DNA from: Saccharothrix sp. NRRL B-16314
GTDB taxonomy: Bacteria > Actinomycetota > Actinomycetes > Mycobacteriales > Pseudonocardiaceae
DNA length: 64,000 bases
Direction of reading: 5' to 3'
Assembly (NCBI RefSeq): GCF_000716595.1
Contig: NZ_JNXC01000030.1
Coordinates: 80,666 to 144,665 of the forward strand
Numbering within the stretch: the stretch's first letter is position 1; each line of letters opens with the position of its first letter. The position numbers and the translations under genes were made by a program. Shown one piece after another: positions 20,235 to 29,450 of this stretch. The notes under the pieces are model-generated. The model was given only the letters and a program-made list of their open reading frames with translations. It did no database searches and was not told the origin of the DNA.

Positions 20235-23200
20235 TCAGCTGTGGCCGGCGTGGATGTGGCTGGACCAGAGCGTGGGGTGGTCGGGGTACTTGTCGCGGTG
20301 AAGGCGGACGGCGTGGTGCAGGGCGACGGCGGAGTGCTCGGGACGGGGTGGTGAGGTGCCGCCGTCGGTGAGGTAGTCGTAGACCTTGCGGGTGATGGAG
20401 AGTGCGACGTGGTCGTTGATCGGCCACAGCGTGCCGATGACGTTGCGGTACCCGGCCAGGTGGAACGCCGAGGTGAGGTGGGTGGCCTCGTCGGTGTGCC
20501 GCAGGGTGGTGTCCGAGGTCCCGCACGCGGAAAGGTAAGCGAGGCGGGCACGGGGCAGGTGGAGGGCGCTGACGTCGGTGACGGTGAGAGGGCTGCTCTG
20601 GTGGTCGTGCAGGACGAGCCGACTTGTCGCGGGGTCGGTCCAGTCGGTGATGCCATGACAGGCGAAGTGCGCGATCTCGTGGTCGGGCAACGCGGCGAGG
20701 ACTCCGTCGCGGCTGGTGCTACCGCCCGGCGGGGGCAACGTGGTCGCGGTGGGCACCAGCCTGCGCAGCGCGGCGGCCTCGGCCGTGACCCCTGACAGCA
20801 ACGGTGTGCCGGGCGCGTCGGCAACGGCCACGATGAGCGTGCTGCCGGTCGCATCCGTGGTCGGCGGTGTGCGGGTTCGCAGCAGCGCGCGGGCGGTGGG
20901 CGTGTAGGAAGACACGACGCGGTCCACGACCGCCGAGGCGCGGCCTCCGGCTGCGTGCAGGGGGAGGAACGTGGCAAGTCCGACCGGGCACCAGTGGACG
21001 CGGGGCCAGGCCCGGTCGTCGGGCAGCGTTCGGGTGTGGCCCAGGTGGTCCAGCACCGGGCCGGTGACGGTGTCCCCGAGCCACTCGAGGATGTCGAGGA
21101 CCCGGCGCTGGGCAGCGGCCTGCTCGTCGGGTGCGGCGTCGGGATCGGTGGCGGCGTGCACGGCGGCTCGGAGGAGGGTCACCCGGTCACTCGCCGTCCG
21201 CAGGTCTGCGTCGGGCAGTGGCACGGCGTGCGCCGGCCGGTCGGGGTCGGCGGTGAGGATGATGGCGTGGCTGGCCCGGTCGTGCAGTACTACGTAGATG
21301 ACCGGGCCGTCGGCCGCGGCGGATCTCAGCCGGTCCACCGATAGCGGGAGCAGGAATCCGGACAGGCCGGGGACCTCCCTGATCCGCGCCAGGAGCGCGT
21401 CCCAGCGGGCCACGAGCAGCCGTCGCGTGCGTGCCTGCCGCTCGTGGTCCACCTCACCGACGAGCCAGCCACCCGGTTCGCCACCGGAGTGGTCCAGCGC
21501 GTCCAGCGCTCGGCGGACCACGGAGAACTCGGCCGCGAGGTCCGGCGCGTGGAGCTCGACGGCGCTGAGGTCGCCACGCGTGTCCAGGGTGTCGGTGATC
21601 AGCAGTCCCCTGGTCTGCTCCAGCAGTTCGACCGCGCGGTCGACCCGGCCGGCGGCGATCGCCGCAGTGGCCACCGCGGCCGCGAGGCCGTGCAGGCCCG
21701 TGATGCGGTGCCTGCGATCGGGTGTGCCGAGGTTTCGTGGCGCGACCAGGGCCAGCAGCGCGACCGCTCGTTCGGCCATCGCCAAGGCGTGCGCGGTGTC
21801 GCCCGCCGCCAAGTCGGCGTCCGCAGCCCGATATGCAGCCAACGTGCGAACCGTGGTCGAGCCCGACCTGACCGCCCACGCGTCGTGGAAGCACGTCCTG
21901 GCTTCGCGGAGGTCGTCCTGATCACCGGTGCGCAGGAACCGCTGCCACACCGAGTCGCCGAGGTTGGCCAGACCGGTGCAGCGCTCGGGCCGGCCGGCCG
22001 GAGTGCGGACCACGGACCTGCGGCTGGCGTCGATGGCCTCGTCCAGCGCCGCAGGATCACCGGTGTGCTCGAACAGGCTCGTCAGCACCGTGCCGAGGTT
22101 GGCCAGCGCCGCCCCGTGCCGGGAGTGGTTCGCGGTGGACGTCGTCGCGACGGCTCGTCGCATGGCCGCCACGGCCTCGTGCAGGTCCGCGGGATCGCCC
22201 GCGTGTCGGAAACGGCGCCGTAGGGCACCGGCGAGGGCGGCGAGCCCAACGCCCAGTCTCGGATGATCACAGGGTGTGACTTGCACGGCCCGCCGGCCGA
22301 CGACGATGGCCTCGTCCACCGTCGCGCGGTCCGACGTCCGGTCGAACAGTTCGGACAGCGACGAGCAGAGGCGGGTCAGGACGCGGCCGAGGCCGGCGTG
22401 GTCGGCGGACCCTGCGGCCATCGCCCGCCGACCGGCCTCGACGGCCTCGTCCAGCGCGATCGGGTCGCCGGTCGACGCGGACACCTCGCTCAACGCGCCG
22501 CTGATGGCGGACAGGCGCAGTCCGCGGCGGGCTTCGTCCGCGGGTAGCGAGGCCAGGGCTCGGCGCGCGGACTCGACCGCCTCCTCCAGCGCGGCCCGAT
22601 CGCCGGTCAGCGCGAACCGGGCGGACAGGACGCCGCTGAGGTTGCCCAGGCACGTCATGTGGTGCGGGTGGTCCACGGGCGTCGCGGCCAGTGCCTGACG
22701 GACCGCCTTGACGGCGGCGTCGAGCATCGTGGGATCACCCGAGAACTCGAACACCCCCAGGAGGGTGTGACCGTAGTTGGACCGGCGCAGTCCTCGCGCG
22801 AAATCGTCGGCGGGCGTCGCGTCCAGAGCTCGGCGCGCGGCGTCGACCGCCTCGTCCAGCGCGGCCCGCTCACCGGTCCGCTCGAACCGGGTGATCTGGA
22901 CACTGCCCAGGTGGGAGAGGTACAAGGGCCGGAGGACATGGCCGGGCGGCGTTGCCGCGACCGCCTCGCGAATGGCTGAAGCGGCGACGTCGAGAGACGT
23001 CAGGTCGTCGGTCCGGTCGAACTCGACCGTCAGCGCGAGCACGAGGTTGGCCACGCACTGGGCGTGGACGGGGTGCCCGATCGGGGTCGCGGCCACCGCC
23101 TCGTGTACCCGGTGGATCGCGTCGTCGAGATCGTCGAGGTCGTCGGTGCGCTCGAACCGGCGCAGCAGCGCGACACCGAGGTCGGACACGCTCAGGACGT

Positions 23201-24155
23201 GGATGGGGAACCCGACGGGGATCGCGGTCACCGCTGCGCGCAGTCTCGCGATCGACTCATCGATGTCGTCGAGGACAGCGGTCCGCTCGAACCGGCGCAG
23301 CAACGTCACACCGGAGTTCATCAGGGCCGCGCCGCGCCGCGGGTCCCCGGTCGGGATCGCGGCCACCGCTGCGCGGGTGACGTCGACGGCGTCATCGAGG
23401 TCCGCCCGGTCGTCGGTGCGCTCGAACCGGCGCAGGAGCGCCAGACCGAGGTTCGAGAGGCATGAGGCGTGGTGGGGCGCGTCGGGCGGGATGGCGGCCA
23501 CCGCTCTCCGGGTGGTCCGGATCGCCTCGTCCAGGTCCCGCAGATCGCCGGTGCGCTCGAAGGCGCGCAACAACGCGAGTCCGAGGTTCTGCAGGCACAG
23601 GGCGTGGCCCGGGTCCTCGGCGGGAAACTCCACCACCGCCGACTGAGCGGTCCGGATCGCCTCGCGCAGGCTCCCGAGGTCGTCGGTCTGCTCGAAGTGG
23701 CGGGTCAAGGCGAGGCTGAGGTTGGCCAGCCGCGCGCCGCGGTCGAGCCGGTGGGGCGTGGGGTGGGCCACGGCCAGCCGACCGCACTTGATCGCCTCGT
23801 CCAGCGCGGCGAGGTCGCTGTTGGTCTCGAACAGCTTGGTCAGCACCATTCCGAGATCGGACAGGTGGGACGCGTGGTCGGGGTGGTCGGCGCCGCCCGA
23901 GGCCACCGCCAGGCGGCTGATGTGGACGGCTTCGGCGAGCGAACCGGTGTTCCCTGAGCGTTCGAAGTCCAGCCAGAGCGCGCCGCCGAGGTGGGACAGG
24001 TAGGTGGCGCGGTCAGGGTGGTCCGCCGGTGCGGCAGCGGCGAGCCCGCCGAGCAGATCGATGGCCCGGCGCAGAGTGGCGGGATCCCCATCGAGTTGGT
24101 GTGCGTCGAGCAGGCGGAGCGCTTCGGCGTGCCGTTCGTCCATTTCTCGCCGCAT
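20235..24155 (-). CDS. TPR-CHAT caspase-like protease (CATRA-type system)
   Basis: A 1306-aa protein. The start chosen is ATG 24,155, which overlaps the upstream TGA (TGATG); the longer open frame lies inside the upstream gene. Residues about 20-950 are many degenerate TPR-type repeats of about 46 residues with a recurrent pattern of A..RRALAATP..HP.....LSNLG..L..RFERTGD...LDEAV. The C-terminal third (about 1000-1306) is a CHAT domain with catalytic His in HFACHG (about 1166) and Cys in LSACGT (about 1209), both intact. CHAT proteases with TPRs act in bacterial conflict and cell-death systems, where a sensor frees the protease to cleave a target. It is the last gene of a four-gene overlapping operon. 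Confidence 0.9.
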   Translation of the reverse strand: MRREMDERHAEALRLLDAHQLDGDPATLRRAIDLLGGLAAAAPADHPDRATYLSHLGGALWLDFERSGNTGSLAEAVHISRLAVASGGADHPDHASHLSDLGMVLTKLFETNSDLAALDEAIKCGRLAVAHPTPHRLDRGARLANLSLALTRHFEQTDDLGSLREAIRTAQSAVVEFPAEDPGHALCLQNLGLALLRAFERTGDLRDLDEAIRTTRRAVAAIPPDAPHHASCLSNLGLALLRRFERTDDRADLDDAVDVTRAAVAAIPTGDPRRGAALMNSGVTLLRRFERTAVLDDIDESIARLRAAVTAIPVGFPIHVLSVSDLGVALLRRFERTDDLDDLDDAIHRVHEAVAATPIGHPVHAQCVANLVLALTVEFDRTDDLTSLDVAASAIREAVAATPPGHVLRPLYLSHLGSVQITRFERTGERAALDEAVDAARRALDATPADDFARGLRRSNYGHTLLGVFEFSGDPTMLDAAVKAVRQALAATPVDHPHHMTCLGNLSGVLSARFALTGDRAALEEAVESARRALASLPADEARRGLRLSAISGALSEVSASTGDPIALDEAVEAGRRAMAAGSADHAGLGRVLTRLCSSLSELFDRTSDRATVDEAIVVGRRAVQVTPCDHPRLGVGLAALAGALRRRFRHAGDPADLHEAVAAMRRAVATTSTANHSRHGAALANLGTVLTSLFEHTGDPAALDEAIDASRRSVVRTPAGRPERCTGLANLGDSVWQRFLRTGDQDDLREARTCFHDAWAVRSGSTTVRTLAAYRAADADLAAGDTAHALAMAERAVALLALVAPRNLGTPDRRHRITGLHGLAAAVATAAIAAGRVDRAVELLEQTRGLLITDTLDTRGDLSAVELHAPDLAAEFSVVRRALDALDHSGGEPGGWLVGEVDHERQARTRRLLVARWDALLARIREVPGLSGFLLPLSVDRLRSAAADGPVIYVVLHDRASHAIILTADPDRPAHAVPLPDADLRTASDRVTLLRAAVHAATDPDAAPDEQAAAQRRVLDILEWLGDTVTGPVLDHLGHTRTLPDDRAWPRVHWCPVGLATFLPLHAAGGRASAVVDRVVSSYTPTARALLRTRTPPTTDATGSTLIVAVADAPGTPLLSGVTAEAAALRRLVPTATTLPPPGGSTSRDGVLAALPDHEIAHFACHGITDWTDPATSRLVLHDHQSSPLTVTDVSALHLPRARLAYLSACGTSDTTLRHTDEATHLTSAFHLAGYRNVIGTLWPINDHVALSITRKVYDYLTDGGTSPPRPEHSAVALHHAVRLHRDKYPDHPTLWSSHIHAGHS

Positions 24156-25762
24156 CACCGGTTCCCGTCCGTTCTCCGGTGTGCGGAAGTCCACAGCCAC
24201 GCCTCGGTGCGGAAGGTCTTCACGGCGACGTCCACGCGGACGAACTCCTCGGCTGCGACGTCCGGAACACCCTCGCCGACGACGTAGCCGTGCAGGCGAT
24301 CGGACACCATGGCGACGAGGTCGGCGTCGGGGTGGTCGACGACGGCTCGGCGCAGTGGGGCGCTGTCCAGGAGTCGGCCCATCACCGAGGCGATCTTCCC
24401 GCTGAAGCCGAGGGCCGCGAGCCCCATCGGGCCGACGTCGAGCGCCATGCGGACGCGCAGCCGATCCCGGTAGGCGCCGTTGTCGAGTCCCAGGCGGGTG
24501 GTCGTCTCCCGCAGCAGGACGGGCACCGCGCGCTGGACGTCGACGTGGACCGGCAGGAACACCATCAGCCCGTCCCCGGTGCCCTGGTGGTCGCAGTCGG
24601 CGAGCGTCAGGTCGAGGGCGCCCAAGACCGCGTTCACGAGGTCCGCCACTCGTTGCTGGAGTCGTGCCATCTCGGGCGTGCCGCGGGTGCTGTACCGGAC
24701 GACGTCCAGCATGAAGCCCAGCCGGATGGCGTTGTGCTTCGGACGCGCCGGAGCGGCGACCTGCGCGGGCCGCGCGAGTTGCCGCACGTCGCGGGCGAGG
24801 GCGCGGCTTCGGTCCAGTTGAGTGCCCTCCTGGCTCAGTTGGGCCAGGAACCAGTCGGCCAGGCCGACGTCGGCGGGCAGCGGCTCGCTCTGGAGGGCGG
24901 CCATGTTCGAGCGGCTGATCTCCACCGACGCGCGCATGCGCTCCACCCGGTCCGCGGCGACGACCAGCCCGGCCTCGTCGCTGTGGAGTTCGCCGACGAT
25001 CCCGGTGCGCGGGCGCCCGGACAGCAGTTCGCCCACGTGCTCGTCGACCTGGTTGCGCAGCTGTGTCAACCAGTTCTCGTCGTCGCGCCACACCCGCACG
25101 TGGTGCCGCAACTTCGCCGCCTGGAGCAGGTAGCGGCCCAGCGGCGGCATCGCCTCGTCACCGCGGCTCCACGTCCAGGCGCTCAACTCGGCGTCCTGGT
25201 GGGCCGGCGCGCTCACGACCAGGCGGCGGACCTGTGTGGTGTCCCTCGCTGGTTCCCACAGCACGAGTTCGCCCTGCCGGTACTCGCGGCTCCAGTCGAC
25301 GTTTCCGCGGAGGCCCTTCGGGAGCGAGTCACGTGCGATCGACCGGGTGGCCTGGTGGATCAGGGCGACGCCCAGCAGGCCGTCGGTGCCCGAGTCCGCG
25401 ATCTCGTCCCACCAGCGGACGAACTCGATCCACCCCGGTGGGACCCCGGACGCCAGGCCGGGTGCGGCGGGTGCGGCGAAGAGCACGGACAGGGCCAGCA
25501 CATCGTGCAGCCGCCGCATGATCAGCTGGATGTCCACGGCCGCGTTCTGCGCGGCGCAGAGCCCTTGCGGCCCGCCGGGGACCACCACGTCGGGCGGCGC
25601 AGTGGGCAGGTCGACACCCGGAACCGGGGAGGTCGTGCCGAGGAGTTCCCCGCTCCGGTGCCAGACACCCAATAGCCCAGTCCGGCCGCGCTCGGCGTGC
25701 TTGCCGCGCAACGGCGCGAAGGCGTGGACGACGAGTTCCTGGTCAGTCCGCAGTACGGTCAT
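24155..25762 (-). CDS. CATRA-type conflict system core protein with cyclase-like domain
   Basis: A 535-aa protein matching, from memory, the family named CASPASE/TPR repeat-associated (CATRA). The N-terminus DQELVVHAFAPL and the PGVDLPTA block are typical. Residues about 330-500 resemble a class III nucleotide cyclase: FMLDVVRYST with an Asp, then GTGDGLMVFLP with a second Asp where metal-binding residues sit. Whether it makes a cyclic nucleotide is unproven. The start overlaps the small upstream gene by 20 nt and the stop overlaps the CHAT start, so all are made together. The predicted role is control of the paired CHAT proteases in response to invasion. Confidence 0.8.
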   Translation of the reverse strand: MTVLRTDQELVVHAFAPLRGKHAERGRTGLLGVWHRSGELLGTTSPVPGVDLPTAPPDVVVPGGPQGLCAAQNAAVDIQLIMRRLHDVLALSVLFAAPAAPGLASGVPPGWIEFVRWWDEIADSGTDGLLGVALIHQATRSIARDSLPKGLRGNVDWSREYRQGELVLWEPARDTTQVRRLVVSAPAHQDAELSAWTWSRGDEAMPPLGRYLLQAAKLRHHVRVWRDDENWLTQLRNQVDEHVGELLSGRPRTGIVGELHSDEAGLVVAADRVERMRASVEISRSNMAALQSEPLPADVGLADWFLAQLSQEGTQLDRSRALARDVRQLARPAQVAAPARPKHNAIRLGFMLDVVRYSTRGTPEMARLQQRVADLVNAVLGALDLTLADCDHQGTGDGLMVFLPVHVDVQRAVPVLLRETTTRLGLDNGAYRDRLRVRMALDVGPMGLAALGFSGKIASVMGRLLDSAPLRRAVVDHPDADLVAMVSDRLHGYVVGEGVPDVAAEEFVRVDVAVKTFRTEAWLWTSAHRRTDGNR

Positions 25763-26063
25763 CGTCTTCCTCGGTGGATCGGGTGGCTGTGCGGAGGCTG
25801 TCCAACGTCTCGTTGACCAGTTCCTCGACGCTCGGCGGTGGCGGAACGGTCGGCTCGGTGCCGAGGCGCTTGCCGCGGATGGGTGACAGCAGTTCCAGCG
25901 CGACGGTCGCCTTCACCAGCACCGACCCGTCACCCGCGCGCGCGGCGGCGGCGACGCGTGCAAGCCGCTCGTGCACCAGGAGCCACCGGCTCTCCGGCAA
26001 CTTCCAATGCCTGACGTCGTCGAGGGTGAACATCGTGTCCTGCACCGATTCGCTGTTCAGCAC
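25743..26063 (-). CDS. Small CATRA-system-associated protein
   Basis: A 106-aa protein starting at GTG 26,063, which overlaps the TGA of the upstream CHAT gene, with GAGGAG about 11 nt before it. The longer open frame continuing upstream is the shadow of the CHAT gene. The core FTLDDVRHWKLPESRW followed by an Ala-rich helix and ALELLSPIR fits the small proteins seen beside CATRA genes in actinobacteria. It is likely a helical adaptor or inhibitor. The first residues LNSES recur in a small open frame before the upstream CHAT gene (near 28,730), a curious echo. Confidence 0.75.
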   Translation of the reverse strand: MLNSESVQDTMFTLDDVRHWKLPESRWLLVHERLARVAAAARAGDGSVLVKATVALELLSPIRGKRLGTEPTVPPPPSVEELVNETLDSLRTATRSTEEDDDRTAD

Positions 26064-28678
26064 TGGCGGGGGTCCTCCTCGGGGACGTGCGGTGCGGCGT
26101 GCCCGTCGCCGATGACGCAGAGGCTCGCCCAGGCGGCCGGCGGTGCGTCGTCGCCGAGTGCGAGGTAGTCGACCTGGGCGCGGTGCAGCGCCTCGGCGGG
26201 GGACAGGTCGCGCAGGTAGCGGTAGAACGAGGCCATGACGCGTGCCCCAGCAGACCCTCCCACGTCGGTGGTACCCGCCAGAACCCACCGCGCGCCCGCC
26301 AGCAGCGCGGCGGTGGGCAGGCCGAACGGTTCGGCCGCGGTGCGCGTCACGACGCGGCCCGACCAGCACGAGGCGGTGATGAGTGCGTCCGGCAACGAAG
26401 CCGCCAGCAGCTCGGCGGCGGTCAACCGGTCCGTCGGCGAGAGCGACAGTGCCTGGGCCAATCCGGCGCGCGCGGGACCGTCCACGTGCACATCGTGCTC
26501 GACCACGGGTGGCGAGCCGTGGGCGTTGATCACCACCGCCGCGTAGCGCTCGGCGGCGGCCAGCGCCGCGCGCAGCTCCGCCGCGGAGACGGACGTGACG
26601 GGCGCGTGGAAGCGGACCAGCGCGTCGAGCTCCCGACTCGCGCCGGGCAGCTCCGGGTCGATGAACACCAGCACACCCGTCCCCGACCGCCGGGGCTTGG
26701 CGCGGAGCGACGTCCACAGGGGGAAGGACGGCACGAGCGCGAGCGTGGCGAGTTCGGCGAGGAACCGGTCGCCCACGCGGACCGCGGCCACCGGGATCGG
26801 CCCGAGGAGCGTTCCCGTGGCCACCACCAGCGGCGGTGGCGCGTCCGCGGTGAGCAGGTACTCGACCAGGTCGGGTGGCACCACTGCCGCGCCCAGCTCC
26901 GCGAGCGCCTTGTGCTGCTCCTCCCAGCCGGCCTCGTCCGACGCGTTCGCGTACCGGGCGATGAACCCGTGCACCGATTCGGGCAGCACCACCTCGTCCA
27001 CCTGCGGCTCGTGGCCCTCGCGCAGCCAGAACCGCACGCAGATCGTGTCGTCGTGGTCGAGCACGTCGACCAGCAGCGCACACCCGCCGGGCGGCAGGTT
27101 CGAGGTGAGCTCGTCCACGTCGAACGGATCGCGGCTCAACGCCCGACGCAGCTGGGTGGAGGTGGTGTGTTCGAGTCGTCGGTACAGCTCGGACAGCCTC
27201 TGCTCGGAGTCGGGCTCCGCGGACACGAGCGCGATCGTGGCGACGAGTTCACGCAGTTCGCCCGTCAGTCTGGCCCCCGTGCGCACGAACGCAGCGAGGG
27301 CCTCCGCCCGCGCGGCAGTCGCGATCGTCAGCGCGGTCCGCCCGTCGCCGAGGGCCGCCGCGCAGTGCATCGCGAGCGTGTACGGCTCGTTGTTGTCCAG
27401 GTAGAACGACCGCCGGTCGTCCGGGTCGGCGAGCCTGCGGCCGTCGTCCTCGTTCAGCCGGAAGCTCGCCACCGCGTGCGGCAGCGCTTCCGCCAGGCGT
27501 CCCGCTTCGGCGAGCTGGACGGCCACCTGCTGGTGGGCGATGCTCAACGGTCCCCGGTCGGCGTTCTGATCGAGCAGGTCGAGGGCCCGGGTGAAGGCTG
27601 TCAGCGCCTCTTCGGCCTGCCCGCGCGCTCGTGCCAAGAACCCGCGTTCCAGGATTGCGGCCGAATGCTCGTGTCGCGGTCGGAACCCTTCGACCTGTTC
27701 GTCGAGGAACGCGGTGACCTCGTCCAGCAGCCGCTGCGCCACGTCGAACCGTTTGCGCAGCCGGGCCAGCTGGGCCAGCAGGCGGGTGCAGGTCACGTGG
27801 TTGGTCGGTTCGCCGCGACCGAGCCGGAGCGCTTGGCGCAAGCGTCGTTCCGCCCGGTCCAGCAGGTCCGGGCGGCCGTCCACACCTCTCACGGCGTCCA
27901 GGTGGCCGAGACGCCGGGCGACCGCCGCCGCCCCCAGCCGCCTACCCGCGCGCAGGTAGGCCACGAATGCCTCGCCGTAGTGAGCCCTCGCCCCGTCGAA
28001 GTCGCCGACCTGGTGCAGCACCGCGCCCAGTTCGCGCAGGGCGTTGGCCACGCCGATCCGACGGCCGATCGCGGCGTACCGCTCCCGCGCCTCGGTGAGC
28101 AGGGTGCGCGCCCGGTCCAGGTCGCGCACGATGCGTGCGTGCACCGCCTCCTCGCGACAGATGTTGGCGAGCAGCAGTTCCACCTGCTCCGGCTGTCCGC
28201 CCGCTTCACCGAGGGCAGCGGCGGCGCGGCGTGCGGCGGTGAGCATCCCGGGCGCCGCCCCGTAGTCGTCGCGGAGCTGGGCGATCGCGGCGCGACCGAA
28301 CCAGGCGTGCCCCTCTTCGAGGTGGTTGCCGATCGACCGGGCCGTTCCCACCACCCGGTCGAGCACCGCGTCCGCGCGCGTGAAGTCGCCCTGGTAACGC
28401 AGGACGGTCGCCAGTTCGCGCAGCGCCTCGCACAGCAAGGACGGCTCACCCGCCCGGTCGGCGAGGTCAGCGGCCTCGGACAGTCGACGTTCCGCCTCCG
28501 GGTAGTCCTCCTGCGCACCGCGCAGCCACGCCCACTCGATCAGGATGCGGCACCGCGTGCGCGGGTCGGGTACGTCCTCCGTCAGCAGCCCGCCCAGCAC
28601 GCGGTGAGCCTCCGCCAAGTCGTGCCGGTCCACCGCCGCGGTGGCCCGTGCCAGGCGTGCGTCGAGGTCCGGGCTCAC
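26057..28678 (-). CDS. TPR-CHAT caspase-like protease, second copy in operon
   Basis: An 873-aa protein starting at GTG 28,678, which overlaps the TGA of a small upstream frame. The longer open frame to 29,011 lacks conserved sequence and overlaps remnants. Residues about 1-450 are TPR-like helices (ALRELATVLRYQGDFTRAD, ALRELGAVLHQVGDFDGAR). The C-terminal CHAT domain has catalytic His in VVINAHGSP (about 719) and Cys in ITASCWSG (about 770). It is the first clear gene of the CATRA-type operon. Its architecture differs from the fourth gene, which has longer, more regular repeats, so the two proteases probably have different sensors or targets. Confidence 0.9.
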   Translation of the reverse strand: MSPDLDARLARATAAVDRHDLAEAHRVLGGLLTEDVPDPRTRCRILIEWAWLRGAQEDYPEAERRLSEAADLADRAGEPSLLCEALRELATVLRYQGDFTRADAVLDRVVGTARSIGNHLEEGHAWFGRAAIAQLRDDYGAAPGMLTAARRAAAALGEAGGQPEQVELLLANICREEAVHARIVRDLDRARTLLTEARERYAAIGRRIGVANALRELGAVLHQVGDFDGARAHYGEAFVAYLRAGRRLGAAAVARRLGHLDAVRGVDGRPDLLDRAERRLRQALRLGRGEPTNHVTCTRLLAQLARLRKRFDVAQRLLDEVTAFLDEQVEGFRPRHEHSAAILERGFLARARGQAEEALTAFTRALDLLDQNADRGPLSIAHQQVAVQLAEAGRLAEALPHAVASFRLNEDDGRRLADPDDRRSFYLDNNEPYTLAMHCAAALGDGRTALTIATAARAEALAAFVRTGARLTGELRELVATIALVSAEPDSEQRLSELYRRLEHTTSTQLRRALSRDPFDVDELTSNLPPGGCALLVDVLDHDDTICVRFWLREGHEPQVDEVVLPESVHGFIARYANASDEAGWEEQHKALAELGAAVVPPDLVEYLLTADAPPPLVVATGTLLGPIPVAAVRVGDRFLAELATLALVPSFPLWTSLRAKPRRSGTGVLVFIDPELPGASRELDALVRFHAPVTSVSAAELRAALAAAERYAAVVINAHGSPPVVEHDVHVDGPARAGLAQALSLSPTDRLTAAELLAASLPDALITASCWSGRVVTRTAAEPFGLPTAALLAGARWVLAGTTDVGGSAGARVMASFYRYLRDLSPAEALHRAQVDYLALGDDAPPAAWASLCVIGDGHAAPHVPEEDPRQC

Positions 28679-28884
28679 CGGGGTCGCCCGCACAGGGGAG
28701 GTCGCCACTCGCTGAGGTCGAACTCGCACGACTCGCTGTTCAGCGGCCCGGGGAGCCTGCCGTCGCAGTCGAGGGATTGTCGGATCACTGGAGCAACATC
28801 CGCCGCAGTCCGGCGGGGGACGCGGCCGGGGCGTTGCGACTGGATGGCCGCCTGGACGAGGTCGTCGAGGCCTTCGGCGTGCAC
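28675..28884 (-). CDS. Possible small protein coupled to the CHAT gene
   Basis: An open frame of 69 aa whose TGA overlaps the GTG of the CHAT gene. Its second half contains LNSESCEFDLSEW, similar to the N-terminus of the small CATRA protein (LNSES). Its first half overlaps a NACHT fragment on the other strand, so that part is probably not original. It may be the tail of a lost first gene of the operon. Confidence 0.3.
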   Translation of the reverse strand: MHAEGLDDLVQAAIQSQRPGRVPRRTAADVAPVIRQSLDCDGRLPGPLNSESCEFDLSEWRPPLCGRPR

Positions 28885-28985
28885 CGTCCAGACGCCTCGT
28901 CGTGCTCGGCCCGGCGGGCTCCGGCAAGACCGTGCCGGCGCTGAGGTTCGTGCTCAACGTGCTCGACGTGCGAACCGGTGTGCCA
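28783..28985 (+). pseudogene. NACHT/STAND NTPase fragment (P-loop), inverted piece
   Basis: On the plus strand DHWSNIRRSPAGDAAG, then LDGRLDEVVEAFG, then, after a frameshift near 28,895, the Walker A stretch VLGPAGSGKT and LRFVLNVLD. This is the known order of actinobacterial NACHT proteins just before and at the P-loop. No Walker B follows. The next upstream part of the same protein type is found on the opposite strand immediately to the right, so this block appears inverted. Confidence 0.55.
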
Positions 28986-29120
28986 CCGAACCGGCAGCGG
29001 GAACGGATCATGGACCCGTCGCAAGTCCCGACCCGTGGAGTTCACGACGGTGATCGACCCGTGCACGGTCCCAGTCTGGACCATGGGATCTTGCACGATG
29101 CCCGTCATGGTGTTGTGCAC
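28974..29120 (-). pseudogene. N-terminal fragment of a NACHT/STAND protein
   Basis: The minus strand reads TGIVQDPMVQTGTVHGSI and then RVHDPFPLPVRWHTG. In actinobacterial NACHT proteins such blocks lie just before the DHW...P-loop part. Here the frame leaves the family at the point where the plus-strand NACHT fragment begins. Together they look like one gene broken by inversion of about 200 bp. Confidence 0.5.
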
Positions 29121-29328
29121 CGATCGCCGCCACCGCGGTCCCTCACGATGACGTCCCACACATCCCCCAATGCGCCAGAGACGAACTGGTGTGGAATCTA
29201 TAGCCTCCACGACCGGCGATCTCCGCACTAATAGGGTGGATCGACCTACCCTGACGACCCGCCCCAGTGGTCGGCGTGGTGGCGGGCTTACCGACGGGAC
29301 GGCCGCTACCCCGTAGTAGTTGTTGATC

Positions 29329-29450
29329 GCCGGCCCGTTGTGGACCCGCGCCGTGTTCACCGCGTTTCTCGATCGTGTGACCCGTCAGGCGGGCCGGAAG
29401 GTGCATGTCGTCGCCGACCGGCACCCGGTGCACCGCGGCAAGGCGGTCCG
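29329..29450 (+). mobile_element. IS630-family transposase remnant
   Basis: The plus strand encodes FTAFLDRVTRQAGRKVHVVA followed by DRHPVHRGKAVR, the DDE_3 endonuclease core of IS630-type transposases (the second catalytic Asp lies in VVADRHPVHR). Neither flank continues the gene and no terminal repeats are evident. A dead fragment. Confidence 0.6.

Noticed and set aside
24156..25091. Upstream extension of the fourth-gene TPR-CHAT frame
   Set aside because: It lies inside the CATRA gene and reads as Arg/Pro-rich shadow; ATG 24,155 overlaps the upstream stop.
26064..27083. Upstream extension of the small CATRA frame
   Set aside because: It is the other-frame shadow of the CHAT gene, which has intact catalytic motifs.
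26087..29053. Plus-strand 988-codon frame opposite the CHAT gene
   Set aside because: Antisense shadow with no domain; the minus strand has the CHAT and TPR motifs.
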